64,000 nucleotides of DNA, from assembly GCF_030936135.1 (NCBI RefSeq), contig NC_082619.1, forward strand, positions 7,009,208 through 7,073,207. Direction: 5' to 3'. This stretch comes from Gavia stellata. Its lineage: Eukaryota > Chordata > Aves > Gaviiformes > Gaviidae. A model generated the notes under the pieces. It saw nothing but the letters and a program-made list of their open reading frames with translations, ran no database searches and was not told the origin of the DNA. The position numbers and the translations under genes were made by a program. Below, one piece after another: positions 1-14,705 of the stretch; within the stretch, counting starts at the first letter, position 1; every line of letters begins with the position of its first letter.

Positions 1-3000
1 AAAGACAAGCCAGACCTGAAAACAGTTTTCAGGTGGAAACTACACTTCAGTGAGTCAGCGACACCAATGTGCCCTCGCTAAGGTGGTTAAAAAGTTGTCA
101 ACAGCCTCACAAGTTTGAAGTATGTTAAAGAACTCCAGGTATCGGCTTGCTGCAGAAGGGCAGGTTTAACACAAAATGGCAGTATGGTTCGGGCATAGTC
201 TTGGACCAGTATGCAAACACAGATTGCTTTTCTGAGTTCTCTCAGTGTTTGGGATGGGATTCAGCTTAGGCAGTGCCATTTAGGATGCGCTGGTCCGCGT
301 CTAAACAGGCATGCTACTTCCTTTCTAACTGATGCAGAGAGACAGTATCAGAAGGCATCTAAATTAGACCCTTACGTTAGAATGGGATGAACGATCTAAT
401 TCCAGGAGCGCATAGATACAAATTTCACTTCAGTGCAATATCTTGATTTTCCTGGGGGTGCTCACAAGCTCTAACAGCTGTGCTTCACTGTTCAAAGGAT
501 GTACAGGGCTATTTACAGGGCTGAAATTATGGCAACTGTGGAATGCTTAGCTCCTGGATTTGTAAACAGAAGAACAAGATGTGGAAGAACAAACTTTAAT
601 CTCATTTTGGTATAACTAAATAGCTCTCTGAGGACATTTAGTATATAAAAAAAGTTTTCATAAAACAAACAGTCTGGATTTTTGCTGGTTCCTATAGAAT
701 GCAGCAGGGCAATCCAATTTTTGAGCCTTCATGAACCAAATAGGGAGTAACCTCCATTTCCCTGGGGTTTCACTGCACATAAATGATCCACGCCCCTGAA
801 GAGCACAGACTGGCCCATGACGTTTATTACCCAAAGGGACAGTCTTCAATCTGAGCACCAGTGACAGAATCTGTAGTTGCTCAGAAATCAGTGGGATCTG
901 TCTTCAGCTTTACAAGTACTGAGAGGAGAGGGAGCAACAGTGCCTTCAGGGAGCATTTTAATTTGTTGTGCAATTTGATCTCTGGAATGAGAGATGTCTC
1001 CTCCCGTTTGTCAACTATTAACCTACCATCCCACTAGAAGAAAACAGAGTTGTAAGAGCCAGTGCTGGAAACAGCTTCTAAGATTGTCTCATCCACCGCC
1101 ACTCTTCCCTGGTGCACTAGACGGAACAGGAGCTGAGCTTTCAAGTCAAGCTCTGAGAACCCAGATGTGACAGTCACCCACTCCGTCTCGACTTCCTTTT
1201 GTGTTTTGGGGCTTATTCAAACCCCAAACTTGAAATGAAACTTGGGAAGTAGGAAGAGAGGCAGACAAGGGGAAGGAAAAGTTCCTGCAATAAAGCCAAA
1301 CTCCCCCGCCTCTGTGAAGCGTGTGTGGAGGAGTCTGCTTGCCATTTCCTTTGATATGATAATGAGGAGCTAATGCTAACCTGGGGAAAGAGACTCTTCT
1401 CACATATAGCTCTTCTCACAGCTATATGGGGCTATTGCCTAGCACTGATCTTTGCCAGCCAACACACATCCCAAGTCTTGCTATCCCTTAACTTCTGATT
1501 GCCCGCAAGTGTGTTAGTCCAGTTCTTGGTGAACTGCTGTTATAATTAACACTAATTAAGCTCTCGTTTTGCAGGTGCAGCAGCAGAACCTAAGGCTGAA
1601 GGGCACCCAGAGACGAAACTTCCCACTGAGGCCCACGGTAGCTGCAGGGCTAGAAAACACTGGCGAGGAGCACTGTTTGAGCGCGTGTGAACTCGCACAC
1701 GCGTGACATCTCTTCTGTGAATAAACCAACACTTCAGCTTCCAAAGTGCTTGGCTGTTTGCTGCCTGTGAGCTCAGAAACAACAACAACAAAATGCAGTA
1801 GTCATAGCATGCTGCTAATAATAGCAAATTTATGAAAACAATTTCCTTGCTAGGCAGTCAGAATTCAAAAAGATTTCTGACAAAAGCAAATGCCTTGGTT
1901 CTTTGAGGTGGGAATCTTGTTGCTTTAACTTTCCTCGTAAAAACGTACAGCCTTCCCCTTGCAGAAAGGGATGGCTGCATCCAGGAGGTAACCAGAAAGG
2001 TACAGTCTGTTTCTCAAACTCAGCCGGTAAGTAGCCCCTTCATCGAAAAAGGATCTCACCTCTAGCTTGTGTTTTTCCCAGCAATGGTAAGAGATAGACA
2101 AGAGGTAGAGCCAGCAACTCCTTCATAGAGCTATGAGGACTCCAGCAGGGTACTTAGTTGATTCCAAGGGATTCCACAAAGGTCTTTGCATGCGAGTGTA
2201 ATAGACTAAAATTTGCTTTTGGGCACAAGTAGGAGCTCAACCAAAGCCCAGCGCGCACACCTGAAGTTCTGAATTGTTGCCCTCTGTGAAACAACGATCC
2301 ACTGAACATCACAGATCAGCGCAACATAAAACAGTCACTTCCAGCATATTCTGTGGTTACTTAGCAGAAAGCACAATCTACAGGGCAAAAATAATATTCT
2401 GAAGATAGATTTTAAGCAATGCACATCAGCATGTCTAGTTTATTTAACTGGCATATTTTAATACTATTTGCAATTCGCTCTTAGGAATTAAAAGCAACTC
2501 ATAATTTGTTATAGCAGTTCTCATATGTCATTGCTCTGAGTTCACGTCAGGATTCTTTTCGGCTCTACTCTGGCTGCAGAAGAAGTGACCCCCACTGACT
2601 CTAATGAAGTCTTTTTATTACTGTTTAATCTCGTGTGTGTGTGCCTGGCAGCAGACTAGCTGCCCTGGGGACAAAAGGCCTCTATTTAGCCACAAATGGG
2701 TACTGTATGGACAGCCTTTCCCCAGTGCTGCCCTGTCACTATACCCCAAGTGTATTCAGGTGACCGGACAGAGCAGCTCTGGAGCCAGAAGCGGTCTGTT
2801 AGAGAGGCTAACCAGCACGATGCATGATAGGCAGATTAGTTGGTAATACCCAGGCAATTAACCCTTGGCTTCTCTATTTCAATGAGCAGCGGCTGTGGTG
2901 GAGCTCAGAGCCCTGTCCCTTAGGATCTGACTGACGTCACTAGGGATTTAAAGCTTCAGTCATGGTTAACCTAGGCTAGATTTGAACTAGAGATCTGAAG

Positions 3001-6000
3001 GTGAAAAATCTTCAAACCCCATTTTAAATTCACAATATACACGGCTCTGAGTTTTAGTAAAAGACTAAACTGTACCTTGCACTAGGATCCTTTTGGTGTG
3101 AGAAGGGTAGCGGGAGGGTCCATAAAAGAACCAAAACGTGAATTCCTGCTGCCATAGTGGTTGCTGACCACACAAGACTCCAGCAGACACTGCCTGCGCA
3201 CTCTTTTCCCCTGCAAGGGCTGGAAGTGCTCTACCAGAGGAATTTTTTACTTTGTCAAAATTCTAGCACTTAAGCTGGGCAGTGGATCTCCTCTGCAATT
3301 AAGTTTTATTCTTTTACATGCAGCAGACCTTCAAGCCAATTTCTGAGATGCATCTTACTATAACAACTCCTAGGCAGTCTTTAAGAACAAAACCAATTGT
3401 GCCATGCTTCCCCAAAGTGCCTATGACCAGTAAGCAACTTGCATGGACCAGTTAAATTCAAGAACTATGACTGTTTTTTAGAAAATCCCAGTAACAGTTA
3501 GGTAACTTCTGAGCTCTTGGATTTCCACATAATTTACTAACATGAGGAAGATTTTCAGCAATTTTTCAGTCATTTGGGAGCTTAAGAGAACCATTTCTAG
3601 AATTCTTTTTCCAGACCTCACAGCAGCATTCAATATTTATAAGGAATTCCCTGCCTTGGTAGCAACAACTGACAGTTACGAAAAATAAGTACACTATAAA
3701 ATGCATTAATATTTTAAGTCTGCCAAAGACTGCTAGACAAAGATATTTCCAGCTTTTGCCTGAATGGTTGATATTTAGTTCAAGCAAATAACTGACAAAA
3801 GGAAACATATCTAGGAGGGAAAGGAGAGGGTGTATGGGAACTCGCAACAGCTACAGTAAAAGATTTTTCTGTGTTTACACAATAAATCAGCAGCAGAATC
3901 ACGAAACGAACCAGTCTTCTGGTTTCTACTCCAGCCGCTTATTCAGGGAACCACACTATTATGCGCTCAGATACCGCTGTAGGATTCTGTAGTACATGAA
4001 TAAAAGCCTTCCTCATCCTCCAAATAAAATTTTGAGATTGTGCTGAATCTAGGCTTTTCCACAAAAATGCGGATAACTCACGTTTCATGATGCAAGGGAG
4101 AGAAAAGATAAATCTTGATATCACTGTAATAAAGTGCTTTTTTATGAACACTCCTGTATGCTTGCTGCCTGACAATACTGGACGTGATCCAGATCTGTTT
4201 ACAGTGCTAGCGTGTCTGTGTCCCTGACTCCTGGCGCATCTGTACATTTTGTTCTTGGCATATTTGTATCTATGGAGCCAGCTGACCTTGAAACTCTCAT
4301 CAGAGGGGAAAAAAATGATAAAAAAATCAGCAGCCAGAAAGCCTACCACCCCCCATATATTTCACAGCTATTATCAGAATATTTTTCCTCTGTTCAATTT
4401 GCACAGAGATGACACTCAATAACACTGAAAATGTTCTTACTGTCCCTAGAGAGGCCTGTTCAGAGTAAAACCAAAGGAAATTAAAGACCTATCAAGCAAT
4501 CCCCTGATACAGGTTCATAAATATAAAACTGCAGGCACTGACTGGCTAAAGCGCTAAGGACAAAATGTGCTAAAACTCTTTGACCTGCGTCCCTCTGTTC
4601 CTGCCTCCCCCATATTCCCTGCTCGGCAAGGAGATGGGGTGCGTTCCCTACCACTTGTTATCACTGCATGTTCACGTAAAACAGAGAGGATGAAGCATTT
4701 GCTGTGGGACTAACATGCCATAGTGCACCGCCTCTGTGACAGCAAGGCTTTGCAGCCATCTCTAAAAATACACTTCTCTTTCAGACGGCAGCCTACTGCT
4801 GCTGCCTGCTGTAATGACTCCTTCCCTCAAGTAATGGATTGGTGTGTGATGGGACACACTCAGGCAGCACACTAGAATGCCTAAGGCAGATGATGCTACA
4901 GACTGTAGGATCTGAATTCCCCGGAAAAACGAGTGACGCAGACACCTTCTCCTCAGTCCTGCCAGACCCTCTCCCTTTACACAGTCTGTAAGCGGGCTGT
5001 CCTGCCTGGAACACAAACTGCAGAATTACTTTTGGGGAATCCTAAACTTGCAGACCTTCCTTGAAGTGTTTCCCATCCTCCTGAAGAAGGAACAGATGAG
5101 TTTTGCTGGGACCTGCTTTACAACTGTATGAAATCACGAGGCAGATCGGTGACGAGGACCTTTCAGGCAGTCCTGAGAAAGACACTGCACTGCTGCGAGA
5201 CAAACTGGGTCCTCTGCCATCTTCCATCTCTGGAAGTATGCTGAATTTAATTACACTACTGTGCTCACTAGTGTGCTCCCTTACATGCTGTAACTTGTGC
5301 AGCAAGAGTTCACTAACATTGCAGCCACTGTTGGATTTACCCTGCAGTCATTCAGCGAAGCTTTCCTTTCTGGTTGGATTTGCCTGGGGCTTATTCCTTT
5401 GCCACTCGATGCACCAACTCAAAATTTCAGATCTGCCTAGTGCTAAAATTGTACAAGAAAAGATGCTTCACCCAAATGGGTGAAATTTACTTTACTTTTC
5501 TGTTAGTCATGAAATTTGTCCACTGTTCGATATATCTGAGCCCGAGATTAAGGAGATCAGTGGAATCTCAGGCCATTATAAAACTTTCTCAGCGTGCAAT
5601 AGAACCATAGAAATAACTCAAGATGACTCTACGAGTCACACTGCTCTCTGTTGTGAGAGCAGACACAGGAATTATTGACTAGATTTCCCAGAATGTACCG
5701 GTGTAAATGAGGCGTAACAGCAGAATTGTAGACATGTCAAAAAGCATAAAAAGAAGTTTTCCCACGAAATATGATGCTGTACGGACATGGTCTTTGTTCT
5801 GGTGAGGCTTCTTTCAGTTCCCCAGGGTTTTCTATGTCATAACGTTTTCTAGCAAGATGACTGGGTTATGTCATCTCAGCACTGAAATTGCCTTGGGCTG
5901 TGGTGTTTCCACGCTGACGATACCACTGGAACTTGCAGATTCAGTACTGTCCCGTTCACAGAGAATTGATTCATTTGCGCTGACAGCTTCCATACACCTT

Positions 6001-7436
6001 GTCATACAATAAAGTTATTGAAACTGAATTGCCAGAAAAGCTACGATCATAGCTTTGGGTGATTTATCCAGGACTTATTCAGCACTCTGAGCCAATGCCA
6101 AGAAAATTCCCTCATCTACCTAGACCAGATGTTGTTCTCATCTGAACTATGTGAAATCTGAGATAAAACTACTAAAGCCAACAGACATGTAGTGCTACTA
6201 TCACCCTTGTTTCAACTCAGAACTACACTCCCCTCTGTGTCCACCCCATCCCCCCAAAAATCAGCAAAACAACCACAGCTGGACAAAAAGTTCAGCCTCT
6301 CTGATTTCACCTGTTTGCTGTGCAAAATGATTTTGGCATATAAGAAAAGGTTGACTAATTTTTTTTTTTTTTAACTGACGACACTGGCCCTAATTTAAAA
6401 AGGAGTTTTTGTGAGCTTTGTGGTACTGGGGCAAGTCTGACGTGAAAATGCTAACAGAAGTGCTTTCTGCCAAAAGCTTCACCTTCACCCCCCCGCACCT
6501 TTCTTTCACCCTTTTAAGAGATTTGGCCATCCCATACAGAGCCAGCATTACTTCACGCAGTCCCTGCACAGGCCGGGAGAGGGTGGTGGGCAGCCACATT
6601 GGTTTTTTACTCTCCTGATCATTCTCAGAGGCAAAGCCACACATCTCTCTGAAACATTATTTAACCACACACCCTATTTGCAAGTACAAAAGGTTAAGCA
6701 TGAAGCAGGAGCTTTACTGAAATAAAGTCTTTCCCCATAGCTTTTTCATGGAAATGATAACATGCCAGTTTTAGGTACTTTACCCATATATGAGGAGTAT
6801 ATATGAGTTTACAGTTTTAGAAAGCACTTATGAGTTACTGTGCAGGACAAGCATGTTTTGGCACATCTACCATTTGCAGAAAAGGCTGTGCAACGCCGAG
6901 GTTTATCTCAGTGTGGCTGATGGAGACCTACAGAAAATCTTGCTACAAGAGATGCAGGTGCCTGCCTGGGCGTAAATTAAGCTCCTCTTCAGAAAGCACC
7001 TCATGGCTCTGTGGAAATAGACATGACAAAAACACATTGTAAAGGGGAAACATCAGCACAAAGAGACTTTGTGGATGCATTGTGAGAGGAAGGACAGAGG
7101 ACTGTCTTCAGCTACCTAACCTGGTCATTGAATCTCTTACGGCATTATGAGGTCAAGAGTTGGCTAAACTCCTGCACTAGAGGCTGTAAAGCCAGCTGCC
7201 TCTTGAAGGAAGCTGTGTATTGCCCAGAGCAACTTGTCCAAAACTTAAGTAGGAACAGTCCAGCCAGAGCTGTGCCCACTATATCACTGCCCCTCAAAGA
7301 CCATGTTTTTTCCAGCCTGCATGTTAAGCCTTACATATACGAAGACACACCACTGACCATTTTCATTGCTCATGCAAAACTAGCAGGCTATAGCTGATAC
7401 TTCAGGCTGCTTTCTATTACCAAATGTGGTAACATT
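1..7436. other. Non-coding DNA, far upstream of KCNJ1
   Basis: No reading frame here resembles a known protein. The open frames are short (under about 140 codons), overlap on both strands and have no splice-site arrangement that I can connect. The stretch probably belongs to the KCNJ5-KCNJ1 intergenic space or to 5' introns of KCNJ1. I looked for KCNJ5 (GIRK4) coding exons and saw none. There is a T-run at about 6359-6372 and a short AAC repeat near 1780-1791. Confidence 0.6.
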
Positions 7437-7522
7437 TAGTGGTGGACTTAGCAGGGTTAGGTTTACAGTTGGACTTGATGATCTTAAAGGTCTTTTCCAA
7501 CCTAAACGATTCTATGATCCCA
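7437..7522 (+). mobile_element. CR1 LINE 3'-end fragment
   Basis: The segment carries the typical CR1 tail: a GTTGGACTTGATGATCTTA core, then AAGGTCTTTTCCAACC, ending near the ATTCTATGAT-type terminal octamer at 7509-7518. Only about 85 bp remain, so this is a severely 5'-truncated copy, as most CR1 insertions are. It has no coding content. The little-diverged tail and the CR1 family itself point to a bird or other sauropsid genome. Confidence 0.9.
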
Positions 7523-8419
7523 TGAACAGCTCTCTGCTCTCAAGCCTGTTCTTACTGCCGCTCCGAGTGACTCATTTTGATGGGTTCACTCATCTGTAAA
7601 ACAGTCATTCTTTACATGGCTATTTCTAATGTCCTGACCTTCAAAAGCCAAGGCCCAGGGTTTTTGCATGATCGTCAAGTAAATGTACTTCTGTAAAGAC
7701 AGCATGTAGCCAAAGTACCTGCAGTTCTTTGCAGGGAGAAAAAAACCAGGATGCTTCATATTTTTTTCTTTCGGTAACAGCAACCACACACAAAATCAAT
7801 GGCAACTTTTATGGGCACAATGTGAGACTGTCAGCCCACTCTGCTGCCCTTAGAAACAAGGATGAAGTTACCACCCAGCTCTGTTATTACTAGTGGTAAA
7901 GGGTCAGCTGTGGATTTACCAGAGGGAGGGCAGGAACTACAGGGGCTATAGTTCCCATTAGCACTGCACACAAGGTATACATACTCTTCAGCTATGCTTG
8001 CAGCTGCTCAGAAGTGCAAACTTAGCTCCTGGATCCAGCTCTCCCTGTAGAGGCATTGCCCAAATTTCACAAGGCCAGGCTCCATGGGACTGTGAACTAA
8101 ACTCAGACAACAATCAGTGATAACCCTTTTCCCAGTGAAAGAACAGAACAAAGAGCATAATACATGTAAAGAGGATGTGCTGATTTCTTCACTACCCTGT
8201 CCTATGACTGTGTTGCCTCTGGGACCATATTCCTACTCTTGGGAAATAACTAAATAAACGATCACTCCACACAACTTGCTCACTTCCTTACTCTGCCTAA
8301 CACTGTGGGCTCCATCCAACCCATTAGCTGCAAAGGGAATTCAACAGAGCTCTAATTCTTTCAAGCGATATGCTCTCAGCTTTCTTCATGACTCCCATGA
8401 GAGATCAATGTCTGACTTC

Positions 8420-8515
8420 AGTGGGTCGGGATATCAAACCAGGCTTTCTACCTTGCTTTGCCTTTCTCTGCCTTGGTTATCATCTGTGAAAAATAGGATG
8501 ATGACTGCTTCCTGT
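8420..8515 (+). repeat. MIR-like ancient SINE remnant
   Basis: The order of phrases follows the MIR core region: a CTTTGCCTTTCTCTGCCTTGG block, then ATCATCTGTGAAAAATAGGATGATGA. This corresponds to the MIR 'cctcagtttcc-catctgtaaaatggggataat' segment. It is strongly diverged. The assignment is by eye. Confidence 0.5.
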
Positions 8516-9099
8516 ATCTTTCTCTCTCTCCCTTGCATTCTGAAAGAGAGGGTGAATTTCATTTATTAATGCTGATAGAGTCCATGGAGACTTGCAGATA
8601 AAAAGACTCAATGTGAAGCAGAATATAATGTTCTACCTTGCAGAAAGCTTATGCTTTAGTATTTCTTTTCAAAGCACCTACTGGCATTGCTAGGCAACTG
8701 GGACATTGTCCAAAATAAAAACAGTAATAATAATCAAACAAACAAAACCTGAGTCTAACAGTCTCTAAAATGCAGCTGAGGGCTGTCAGGTAAACAGACA
8801 ACAGATGGAATGAATTCCTAAAGCTGGAAGAAAGAGAAGGCTAAAATGGTCAATTGTCAGTTGACCCAAAAAGTAACCTTAGAGATACATCCCAAGGGGG
8901 ACACGACCACCATCCGGAAGGTCCTGCCTCACAGGATACCAGAAGCATGGTAATATTTGGGAGCTTTTGAGGAGCAGCAAGATCAACTCATTGGATTGTC
9001 AAGGAACCTTAAAGAATGGCAGTACAAGGGGTTGTCACTCTTGTGCAAAGAATAATGCAGTGTTTTATCTATATAGAATTCTTCCTTTCTTCATCTGCA

Positions 9100-9165
9100 A
9101 AGTACAAAGGGTGGAAAAACTGAGGCACAGACAGCAGACTTACCAAAAGTTCATATTTGGTTCTC
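9100..9165 (-). repeat. MIR-like ancient SINE remnant
   Basis: The + strand shows the reverse-orientation MIR signature: a GGAAAAACTGAGGCACAGA block (9112-9130) followed by an ACTTACCAAAAG block that corresponds to 'gacttgcccaaggtcac'. Short and diverged. Confidence 0.55.
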
Positions 9166-12100
9166 CAGAACCCTGTTCTCTGTTCTCCAGAACTAAAGTT
9201 CAGAAACCAAACTTTGCTGGCAATATTTAACACAGCCCCAGAAAGGCAACTGCAAGTAAGTACAATATACCCTAATCTGCTTATTCCTGTTCGAATAGCT
9301 GCCATCTGGCAGACAGGAGACAGTCCCACGCAGGTAGGCCTGGCTGTGCAGCGTGTGCCATCCCGCTCCTTATCAAGCTATCAGGTTTGCTCAAGCAAGC
9401 AGGATATCACATGCTCCAGAAAAAGCCTTTGGCTAGACACATCTGTGCTCACAGCAAACCTGGACCTGATAGCCTCAGGGGCTCTCAAAGGTTGATGTAG
9501 GGACAACACCTTGAGACCAGCATTTTAGAAACATCTCATGCCCTTGAGAACAACTTAAACTTCCATAAATACCTTTTTAGAGCTTACAGAAGCACGTTGA
9601 TTTGGAAAACAATGAGAGAGGAAACACGTAGAGGATGAAACAAAGTGTGATCCCATTTTAAGGCTTCATACCATTTGATCAACTGCAGCTCAAAAAAACC
9701 TTGTTAGAGCACAGCATGTACCTGAGACATCTGTGCTCGTTCTTCTACCAGATTAATAAACATTGTCACCGAGTTGCAGCTAGTTACCACTTTTAATACC
9801 ATCATATATAACAGAGGGATGAGAGCTCTAATGTCTAATGCAGAAGCCTGATGCTACTAGACAAACCTAAATGAAAATCTAGAAACAAAACTTCAACAGG
9901 TGTTAACTGGTGACACCGGTTGTTCAATGACTTCAAACACTTTGCTACATACAGTGTTTTAAACTTCTATTTTCCTAGCTTCAGGCAGAAAAAAATATTT
10001 CAGACACACGCGAGTCAGATGTCAATGTCATTGTTCAGAGCAATCACTAGGTTTGTAGCATCACACACATATTTTCGTCCAGATTGCCTTGCTTAGGAGT
10101 GCCGAAGAGAAGGGGCGAGGTGAAGGTGACAAGGACACAGCTGCCAACATAAGAATATGGTGCTTTCTATCAATACAGGTCCTATCTTCTCCTCTGTATG
10201 CTTAGCTTAACTTTTTAAAAGGAGGATTCAGTGACTAGAAAAAGGGAAGTGACTCATGACTTAACATCCCTCACTGTATTCTGCACGGATCATTACGCAC
10301 CTCTGCCCAGCTAGGGTCTACTCGGAGGTGCTGTTAGCTCACTGATCCAGCTGCCCTGCTCCGTGTCCTACGCTGAGCTGGGTGGCTCGCTCTCCAGCAG
10401 CTGAACAGCATTGTGCTGAACACCCAGCTTCCCACAGCCAGGGAGGAAAGAAGTGCCTTTGTTGCAGTCCACCCATGCCCTACATTTTCAGGGGAAGTAA
10501 GGACTTCTCTGGCACTGACCTCCTCTGCCAAGCAGCTGAATTACAAGTAAGTACAAGTAATGAGCTTTACTCCTTCCAGTGAGAAGTTGGCATAATTTCC
10601 TCCATGAGCAGAGTTGCATAAAACCCACTTTCCCCACAGCGCATTATCAGCAAAGGTGTTCTACCTTGTGGGCTTGCCAGGGAACTGGGGGGGGTTCTAG
10701 GCCACACTGTTCCAGGAAATCTTTATTGCAGCTATGCTGTTCTAGCATAACAACTTGAAGACAGTGCTGAATTCTTGTCACCAATTCTCTGTGCTTTCTG
10801 AAAAGTCACAGAAAAATTAAGTGTGTGAACGTGCCTAAAAGACACAAAACAACTCGACGGTGGGCAGCCAAGTTTCTCTCTCATGCTATGAAGTCACGAG
10901 TACTGTTTTCCCCTCTCCCAAGCCCACCTGCACTGCTCTGTAAAGAAGAGGGCAGATAATACGAGGCCTCTGTTGCTGTTCAACTACTGACTATGACTTC
11001 AAGGAGTTAAATAACACAGGTCTCTGCCTTTCTGGATTTCCACATGCATTGCCAAGCCAGCACTACAGCCAGCTTTGTTCTTGAATTTAAATAGCCTATG
11101 CATTTAAATCTTGTCATTACAGTTAACAGAGGAGGCCAAGGGCTTCAGCTACCTGCTGTCTAAGAATAAGGAAGGCTGAAGTGATTAGCAACTTTTTACT
11201 TTCATTAGCAGCAACGCTTGAAGGTGCTGGAAGGGATGAGGGATATAATCAACTTCATCTATTATACTGTTCTTCCATTTCAGACACTTGCTGTCCTAGA
11301 GCTTCACACTTTCTTCAAGCTTATCTGCATGCTGGCATGTATGGCTATTTATTTAAGGAAGGGTGTCGGTGACACTCCCTGCTAAAAGGAGCAAAAACCC
11401 AGTTCTCATATTTCTCTCTCAGCTATGATGGTGCTTGTTCACAGAAAAGAAAGTGTTGGGAATGAATTACAACTGTACACACATCAGACTGACTATTCAG
11501 TCCCCCGTTACTGTTACACTCTTTGCTACACAGCTACCTAGAATATGCTCAGCATTTTACTCAGACAAAATGAGACATAACTGGAAGGACAGAATCATCT
11601 CTCCGGGGACTCAGAATAATATTGCAATGGATTTCAAATCCCTCCCCATGGTAAGCACAAAGTAAATAAGTAGTGGAAGGCTGCCAGCCTAGCTACACTG
11701 AGGTTAATGAATAAACAACTGCCTGCAGTACTGACTTCCCTACTATACTTAAAATAGGTATCTTTGATTACATCCTAGGGAGACCTCCTCTTCTATAAAT
11801 AACCATTCCAAAAGATAAAGGCATTAAATCTTTTTTCCTTTGACAAAAAGGAGATTATCAACATTTATACAGAAAAACTGCTATTAGGCAAACAGGCTTT
11901 TCATAGAGGACGTGCTTTTTATAGAAAAAAAATGGAAAAAATGGAAAATGGAACACTAAAAACCAAGAAAAAATTGCAAACCTAGCAAGGGAGATTCTGA
12001 ACATGTTAGCTCAGTCACACCTCGTTTTCCCCATTTCTTCTTTATGGGAGATGCTCTCAAAGCATACATTTCCAGGAAAACAATGAAGCAAGCTCAGAAA

Positions 12101-14579
12101 AGGGGATATCATTATGAATTAGGAGAGCTGCTGGCATACCGAGGTCCCTTCTGAAAATGGGATTTAATTGCTTGGTTATGGATGCATTTTGGGAAATGTT
12201 ACCCTAGGTGAATAAAATAATCAGTTTAATGAACACAATAGTTTAGATTTCCAAGAGCGTCTTGGGTGATTTTGAATGTCCACCATGAGAGACAATAAAG
12301 AGAAGTCATTTTGCATTGTACTTTGTGGGAATCTCCGCCATTTAAGGGGTCTCAGACAGAGCACCTAGGAGTCATTTGTCACTTGTGAAAATCTAGGTCA
12401 TTTACTCCCCTCCTCCTGCTCTGCTTTTTTCATGCCAAATATAGAAAGAATTTTCAGGCTTGCGACTGAACAAAGTCGTTAATTACACTCTTTCCTAAAA
12501 ACCTGCAATTGAAATTCACTTGGGGAGTTTCTGAAAGCTGTGGAAAGCTATTCTTTTTTATAATATTCTTTTGACATGTCTTAGAGGAAAAAGGAAGAAA
12601 GCCCATTTGCTTTTAATTTCTCAGTTTTGAGGATAATATTTAACAGAAGTAAATCCCTTTAAGGGCTCAACTATGCTCTTTGAAGCTAGTGGGAAAAAAT
12701 CCCATTGAGTTTCATTGCAGGAGAACTAGCTTGCTTCTTTGAAAACTTATGATAAACAATCTGCAGTATGTTGTGTGATGCAAGAAAATTAATTTGTGCC
12801 ATCACGAACTGCCAATAGGTGAAAAGGACAGGATTCCTGCATGTACTAGGCACAGTATAAAAATAAGCAGATTATTTCAGAGTATACCACATCAATTAGC
12901 TCCTGGTAAAAGTATCTGGAGCAATGCCATAGTCAGTTCCTGGTGCTATAAAAGCCTATATGTGTTGGTATCACTAACACCATACCTGCCTCACAGGAAT
13001 GTTAAGCGCTGTAACAGATGGATTAACATGCTTTGGAGATGAAAAGTGCTGCTTGAGTATTATCAAATGTATTATTAATGACAGAGCTATTAAAACAATG
13101 GGATGGCTAATAACAGAGCTTAATCCCTTGTATCAGCGCTTTTTGTCTTCAGAACACTCTGGGGCAAACGCTTGCGTCACTGAGTCACAAAGCTCCTGTT
13201 GGTTTAACAGATCTGGCTCTGCCCAAGCGTTAAATAACTTTTTTTTAACATACAAATCCGGTTCCCAACCTCCTCCAAGACTCAGAGGATCCTGCCTGCA
13301 GGATATCCTCCACCTGTCCCTGGTAGGTGGCTAGAAGCACTGGGTTCTTATTGCTGTGTAACCAAGGGAAGATCAGCTTCCAGCCTGGGGAGTTTAATGT
13401 TGAGGGTAGAACGCATTTATTTACAGCAGGCCTCCAAAAGATAGGGATATAAACTGCTCCAGCCATCTAAGTCCTCTCTCTACTCATGGAGAAGGATGGG
13501 CACCTCTCTACAAGGCAATGTGTCCTTAGATGCCTGTCTTAGAGTGAGAAGAAATGCCTTCTGAACACGAGAGGGAACCAGAAGAATCAGCTTTATTAGA
13601 CACCTAACTTTTGTGTGCCTGTAGGTAAGTGGGATCATTCCAGGCTTACGTCACTCGGTCCCTTATCAACAGGATGCAAAGGCACTCCACCAAAGGACTG
13701 AGAAATACAAGAGTCGCACATCTCTTTAAGCTCCAAGATGACAGCAATGCAGAGAGAGAGTAACAGCAACTTTACAACAATGAGTTAACTCCTGCAGTCA
13801 GTCCTCTGCAAAGAGTTCAGATGGACTCTGAGTTTCAGCTCAAATCTAGGAAGGAAAGTCTAAGCAGGAATTTGGGCAAGGGCACACGTGTTTAATCTAG
13901 CACAGACCAATAAATCAAACTGCAAAGGGTTCTGCAGAATATGGGAGGTATGAAGAGGCATCTGGTTCTTTCCAAAACCACAGTGCCCATGCAAAGAAAA
14001 GGCCTGATCCTCACAAGCAGTCAAGACACTTCTGTTGTGCTTGTACTGGTGGCATGGGACAAGAGACTCAGATGTTGGCGACAGTAAGAGTCACATCAGC
14101 TTCCTCAGGTAATATTGCACTATTTTCCGTAACTTTGGCAGCTCAAGACTTCTGCTGTGTTTTTTATCCATCCAGCAGCCATTCCTCTGCCTTTCACACA
14201 CAACATATAAACCGAGCCACAATGTTAATGAGCCATTGCATATAGATGAGCTGGCAACCAGTCTGAGCTGACACAGCCTCACATAAAAGCCAAAGAGGGC
14301 CTTGGGCTCTCTTCCGTTGATACAGAAGCTGTTGGACCAAAGTTCTGTGGAAATTGCGTGGTCTAGGGGACACGAAGCTGGACGGCTTTTTCTCCCATCT
14401 CTCTTCTGCAGTCTCCTTTAATGCTTAAGACACAAGGTAAGAGGCTCAGTGCCATAATGTTTCTTGATAGCTGACTGAGAAAATACACGATATTTCCAGA
14501 TAGACTGTCCCTTCTGTTTCCTTATACAAAACTGTCAACTAATGACTGCAGCAAGGGAACCAGGGAGTCCTTTTTTGTA

Positions 14580-14705
14580 GAACAGGATGTTTGGATTCTA
14601 GTCTGCTTTACTCACTGGCTTACCTTTCCTTGGGCAACCCTCTTGAGAGTTCTCTGCTTCAGTTTCTGCTCCCATAGAACAGGGTAAGGAAAACATTGCC
14701 AAAGA
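14580..14705 (+). repeat. MIR-like ancient SINE remnant
   Basis: MIR phrases appear in sense order: a 'gattctagtctgctttactcactggctt' region, then TTGGGCAACCCTCTTGAGAG, then TGCTTCAGTTTCTGCTCCCA, then AGAACAGGGTAA. These match the usual 'cttgggcaagtcacttaacctct-gcctcagtttcc' progression with many substitutions. Confidence 0.55.

Noticed and set aside
1682-1703. Inverted repeat CGCGTGTG / CACACGCG with a 6-nt loop
   Set aside because: Eight-base arms with a short loop are expected several times by chance in 64 kb; only the CpG content is unusual.
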